From the NCBI GenBank assembly GCA_020027805.1, contig JAHKKQ010000077.1, positions 1 to 9,087 on the forward strand: a stretch of 9,087 nt of DNA, in the 5' to 3' direction. The notes beneath the pieces are model-generated. The model had not been told where the DNA came from. It saw nothing but the letters and a program-made list of their open reading frames with translations, and did not search any database. This DNA is from Candidatus Dadabacteria bacterium (GTDB lineage: Bacteria; Desulfobacterota_D; UBA1144; Nemesobacterales; UBA2774). The translations under genes were made by a program, and so were the position numbers. Of this stretch, positions 6,179 through 9,087 are shown piece after piece; position 1 is the first letter of the stretch, and every line of letters starts with the position of its first letter.

Positions 6179-6846
6179 ACCGGTATTCGTCCAGTCCTCA
6201 GGCTCCAGAGCAGCATGTCGAGCTCGTCCAGTCCAGTCCCGAGCTCGTCAGCCAGGGTTTTCATCCTGCCTTCAATCTCCTTATATTTCTTTTCCGTCGA
6301 TGGGGGTTTGGAGGAATCTATTATACCTAAATCGTAGAGCGATTTAATCACGTTCTTATCGAGTATCGCATATCCCCCGAAGCCGATGTTTCTCAAGAAG
6401 TGGCTTGCCTGTGTATAGCCGAGCCCTTTGATGTCCCTGTTCAGGGCGAAGAAGTCCCTCCTCTCCCCGGGGTCGTCGAATGAATCGACGAGCTCCCGGA
6501 GCTTAAAGCCGTACTCCCTTTTCAGGTATTCACGCGTGTGGACGATGAAATATGCTTTTTCGGGGTACTTATGGACACCTTTCAGTCTGCTTTCGGTGTC
6601 CTCAGCCGTTCCGTCAAGAAGTACGTCCTTTATCGCTTCGATGGATTTCAGCCCGACCTTGGGTCCCACGGCGGACGTCAGTATGCAGTATGCGAGCTCC
6701 TCGAATATCTTTCTGTCGTCCGCGCTTGCGCGCATCTTCCTGAACTCGCCGAGCTGCGCCTCGATCATATCCTTCCTGCGGGCATATTCGGATTTTAACT
6801 CGTCTAGCGCGGCGCCTTTTACCATTGAACTAAGTCTAGCATGCAT
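6175..6846 (-). CDS. Ogg-type (Ogg2-like) N-glycosylase/DNA lyase homologue with altered active site
   Basis: The 223-residue protein matches small helix-hairpin-helix 8-oxoguanine glycosylase/AP lyases of the archaeal/thermophile Ogg2 group. Recognisable blocks are CILTSAVGPKVG (54-65), the HhH hairpin IKGLGYTQASHFLRN (139-153), AILDKNV (160-166) and the C-terminal WSLRTGRI. The catalytic aspartate is Asp163. The residue 18 positions before it, which in characterised Ogg2 enzymes is the Schiff-base lysine (GYKEASHF), is Thr145 (codon ACA). The C-terminal lysine I recall from the family is also absent; this protein ends in PV. It may be a monofunctional glycosylase, act on another lesion, or be a non-catalytic DNA binder. 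The start ATG has a G-rich stretch only two bases upstream; Met8 is an alternative. It lies 34 bases after the DUF4396 gene in the same cluster. Confidence 0.85.
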   Translation of the reverse strand: MHARLSSMVKGAALDELKSEYARRKDMIEAQLGEFRKMRASADDRKIFEELAYCILTSAVGPKVGLKSIEAIKDVLLDGTAEDTESRLKGVHKYPEKAYFIVHTREYLKREYGFKLRELVDSFDDPGERRDFFALNRDIKGLGYTQASHFLRNIGFGGYAILDKNVIKSLYDLGIIDSSKPPSTEKKYKEIEGRMKTLADELGTGLDELDMLLWSLRTGRIPV

Positions 6847-6880
6847 TTCCCCCGGGCAATGCGGGCCGGTCTTGAGGAGT

Positions 6881-7723
6881 TTAACGGACCTTCAATTCGA
6901 CGAACAGCGACGTGACCCACACCGCCACCAGAAGAAACCCCGCCGAAATGAGGAACACGCCCAGTTTTTTCATGAACGTGACCTGATTGGTTTTATGCTG
7001 CAAATTCCCTTGCATCCCCGGCATCCCGGACATGCCGTCCATGGATGTTCTGCCCGATACGGCCGACATCATGCCGTGCTTGAGCCCGCTCCCGACGAGC
7101 CAGGAGTTTGCCGGGTACGCGGTTATCGCCCCCGCAATTGTCGCTGCGGATGATATGCCCCAGAACATCAGACCCTTCGGGTCGTCCCCGCCCGGTATCT
7201 TCATCCTCAGTATCGCCATCACCGGGATCATGCCGACCATTACGAAGTTCATCGATACGGTCTCGGCGAAGAACGTCTTTTTTACGGCTTCCAGGTAATT
7301 CCCCCCGGCCATGGATTTCATGAACAGCGCCTGAAATATAAAGAGCCCCACGACGAAAGCGGCCGCGTATTCGATCAACAAGTCTATGCCGTTCGGCAGC
7401 TGGAGATGGTACGTGACGATTGCGCCCAGTATGATCCCGGTCGCGTCCCCGGCGACGCAGTGCATGAGAGAGCCTGCCGACTGCTTCCAGTGAGCTGCGA
7501 TAAACTCGTCGTGCGTCCCGGGCAAGGGTTCACGGCAGGAGAGCATGTATATGAAAAGCCCGAGGGGGCCCGTGTAGAGGACTATCAAAATCCAGGCGAG
7601 CTTCATCACCCACTGTGCGGGTGTGTTCGTTTCGAGGTCGTATATGAGGAATATGAGAGACGCTCCGGTGAGTAAATACCAGAGTAGAAGCGCGCCGCCC
7701 GTCATTGTTTCCTGTATTATCAT
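6881..7723 (-). CDS. DUF4396-like polytopic membrane protein with Met-rich loop
   Basis: This 280-residue integral membrane protein resembles the uncharacterised DUF4396 family. About seven hydrophobic segments are visible, near 9-29, 39-62, 90-106, 112-135, 155-173, 187-203 and 254-275. The family-like core is HWKQSAGSLMHCVAGDATG (78-96), with His88, Cys89 and Asp93 at a membrane entry. A soluble loop between the last two helices is rich in Met, Gly and Ser (GMMSAVSGRTSMDGMSG, then MPGMQGN), resembling metal-binding loops of copper-handling proteins; a copper role is only inference. ATG 7723 is chosen because it lies ~45 bases after the likely transcription start; a TTG at 7759 is in frame with almost no leader. 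No good Shine-Dalgarno site precedes either. It leads the cluster with the glycosylase and antiporter genes. Confidence 0.75.
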   Translation of the reverse strand: MIIQETMTGGALLLWYLLTGASLIFLIYDLETNTPAQWVMKLAWILIVLYTGPLGLFIYMLSCREPLPGTHDEFIAAHWKQSAGSLMHCVAGDATGIILGAIVTYHLQLPNGIDLLIEYAAAFVVGLFIFQALFMKSMAGGNYLEAVKKTFFAETVSMNFVMVGMIPVMAILRMKIPGGDDPKGLMFWGISSAATIAGAITAYPANSWLVGSGLKHGMMSAVSGRTSMDGMSGMPGMQGNLQHKTNQVTFMKKLGVFLISAGFLLVAVWVTSLFVELKVR

Positions 7724-7774
7724 GTGATTTTTTATATCGGCGAAATACCGGTCAAACAAGACATACCCAACGCC

Positions 7775-7804
7775 ATTATCTCATCAATGCGGGCGGTTTG
7801 TCAA
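7775..7804 (-). promoter_or_regulatory. Extended -10 promoter for the DUF4396-glycosylase-antiporter cluster
   Basis: On the minus strand a perfect TTGACA (7804-7799) is separated by 18 bases from GATAAT (7780-7775), a 5-of-6 match to the -10 consensus preceded by TGA as the TGn extension. Transcription should begin near 7768. The gap from the antiporter back to this site shows no other comparable promoter. Confidence 0.68.
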
Positions 7805-7816
7805 CTTTACCGAGGA

Positions 7817-7846
7817 TTGACACGGCCGGACGATGCGTGTGATAAT
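7817..7846 (+). promoter_or_regulatory. Extended -10 promoter for the FUSC-family gene
   Basis: TTGACA (7817-7822) is followed after exactly 18 bases by GATAAT (7841-7846), with TGT directly before it as the TGn extension. Transcription should begin near 7853, giving a ~60-base leader before ATG 7914. The -35 box lies 12 bases from that of the divergent promoter. Confidence 0.7.
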
Positions 7847-7913
7847 CAGGGAAAAGATAAATCGAAATACGATGAGCGGATGAAATCGTTTTTTAACGTT
7901 ATCCGGGCCATAG

Positions 7914-9087
7914 ATGAGCCTCAAACATTATCTTTCGGTATTCCGCGTCAAAGCCGCGCTCAAAATCACGCTCGGGGGCGTGATATGCATAATAATATGC
8001 AACTATTTCCATCTCCCTTCGAGCTACCTCTCTCCGGTCATCCTTTTCATGATAATGACGGCGTACCACGGCAAGACGTTTGAAGTCGGCGTCCAATCGC
8101 TTGTCGGCTCCGTGTTGAGCGCGGTTTATTCGCTCCTGATCGTCCACTATTTCCTCGATTCGAAACCCGTTTATTTGATCCTCGCGGCGATATGGATCTT
8201 TTTCTGTATCACATTTATAGGCAGGTATGTTATCGCTTCCGTTCTTAGTGCGATTCTCACGGCGATGTCGATGTTCGTCGCGATTTTCGGCTCAGTCTCG
8301 CAAACCACCGTTACGGTCGAGAACTATCTTATTCAGCTATTTATAGCTGTTGCGGTTTCATGGCTCGTGGACGAGATTATATGGCCGCAGAGGAGCAGAG
8401 AAGCCTTTTTTCTTACGCTCTCGACCGCGTACAAGGATTATTCGGAGCGATTCGGAAGCTACGCACGCGCCGGGGGAAGGCCGGCGGGGGATCGAAAATT
8501 CGACTCAGCCTCGCTCGATATTTTTACCAATCTGGTCAATCTGGTGAGGCGTACGGAGCATGAAACGAGAGGGGAGGACTTTCCGGCGGAGCCCCTTTTG
8601 ATGCTCGTCGCATACGCAAAAAGCGTTTATATCAAGCTCGACCTGATCGACGGATTCATGGGTGAGGACCATCCGTGTCTCGCGGACGAAGACGTTACCG
8701 GGGAGCTCCGGGCCCTCTACACGTCGCTTTCGGAGGGGTTCGGGGGCCTGGCTGGCGCAATAGATGAAAATCGCGCCGCGGCGGTTCTGGACAGCGGGCT
8801 CGACGGTAAAATCGCCGTGCTCAGGGAGCGCTACGAGAATATGCATCTGGAGGCGGGTAAAGACCAGGACTACTTCGAGGACCTCCTGGCATTCGGCTCG
8901 ATCCTTCCGCTCCTCGAAGACACCGTGACCCTCCTCCGTAAGGCATATCGCATCTGGAGCATTATATGTAACCGCGAATACGACAAACTGGCGCAGGAGA
9001 GAATGACGAGGACCCCTGGAGTCGAAAGAGACCGGGCGGAAATGGTATTCTCTATTTCGGAAGAATCCGCCCATCGGTCCATAAAGA
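7914..9087 (+). CDS. FUSC-family (aromatic acid exporter-like) membrane protein, 3' end beyond window
   Basis: The frame stays open from ATG 7914 to the window edge (391 codons), so the gene is incomplete on the right. The N-terminal ~160 residues form about six closely packed helices (near 18-33, 38-52, 56-80, 86-103, 106-127, 136-158) and end in DEIIWPQRSREAFF, with the WP motif typical of FUSC/ArAE proteins such as YccS and AaeB. A soluble region, mostly helical and acidic, follows (about 160-391). In full-length relatives a second membrane block comes next, and that may lie outside the window. The family is linked to export of aromatic acids and other compounds across the inner membrane; the substrate here is unknown. 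A TAG sits immediately before the ATG, so no longer in-frame start exists. The Shine-Dalgarno site is poor. Confidence 0.85.
   Translation, partial: MSLKHYLSVFRVKAALKITLGGVICIIICNYFHLPSSYLSPVILFMIMTAYHGKTFEVGVQSLVGSVLSAVYSLLIVHYFLDSKPVYLILAAIWIFFCITFIGRYVIASVLSAILTAMSMFVAIFGSVSQTTVTVENYLIQLFIAVAVSWLVDEIIWPQRSREAFFLTLSTAYKDYSERFGSYARAGGRPAGDRKFDSASLDIFTNLVNLVRRTEHETRGEDFPAEPLLMLVAYAKSVYIKLDLIDGFMGEDHPCLADEDVTGELRALYTSLSEGFGGLAGAIDENRAAAVLDSGLDGKIAVLRERYENMHLEAGKDQDYFEDLLAFGSILPLLEDTVTLLRKAYRIWSIICNREYDKLAQERMTRTPGVERDRAEMVFSISEESAHRSIK

Noticed and set aside
8505..9082. Minus-strand open frames opposite the FUSC gene
   Set aside because: They are antisense shadows; the plus-strand frame has a promoter, recognisable helices and the WP motif.

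Overview
This 9.1 kb window reads as bacterial chromosome: dense genes, short gaps, Shine-Dalgarno sites and sigma70-like promoters. By eye the coding part is moderately GC-rich, while the first ~180 bases are clearly AT-rich. Housekeeping genes (carA, gatB) sit beside a response regulator with an HD-GYP output and several envelope transporters. A stand-alone gatB implies use of the indirect amidation route to Gln-tRNA and/or Asn-tRNA. The protein styles suggest a Gram-negative bacterium of deltaproteobacterial type or a related candidate phylum, but this taxonomic guess is weak.

Layout. Positions 1-353 hold no convincing gene; they carry a cluster of inverted and direct repeats, including a palindromic element like those scattered through many bacterial genomes. 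carA (minus, 354-1478) follows and diverges from an HD-GYP response regulator gene (plus, 1678-2802) across a leader with a perfect palindrome. gatB (minus, 2852-4279) converges on the regulator and diverges from a PIG-L/LmbE-type deacetylase gene (plus, 4350-5018). A three-gene minus-strand cluster comes next in transcription order: a DUF4396-like membrane protein (7723-6881), a small Ogg-type DNA glycosylase (6846-6175) and a Na+/Ca2+ exchanger-family antiporter (6178-5102). The last two overlap by 4 bases, so they are probably translationally coupled. A FUSC-family membrane protein gene starts at 7914 on the plus strand and runs off the right edge.

How the genes relate. No single pathway links the window. 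The most coherent block is the right half, where the DUF4396-glycosylase-antiporter cluster and the FUSC gene fire outward from back-to-back promoters with the same architecture (TTGACA, 18 bases, GATAAT, each with a TGn extension) and only 12 bases between the -35 boxes. This invites the inference of co-regulation, perhaps in ion or envelope stress, but no regulator gene is present. The most unusual protein feature is the glycosylase: the position expected to hold the Schiff-base lysine is threonine (Thr145), while the catalytic aspartate (Asp163) is kept. I found no CRISPR array, tRNA, rRNA, transposase or phage gene.
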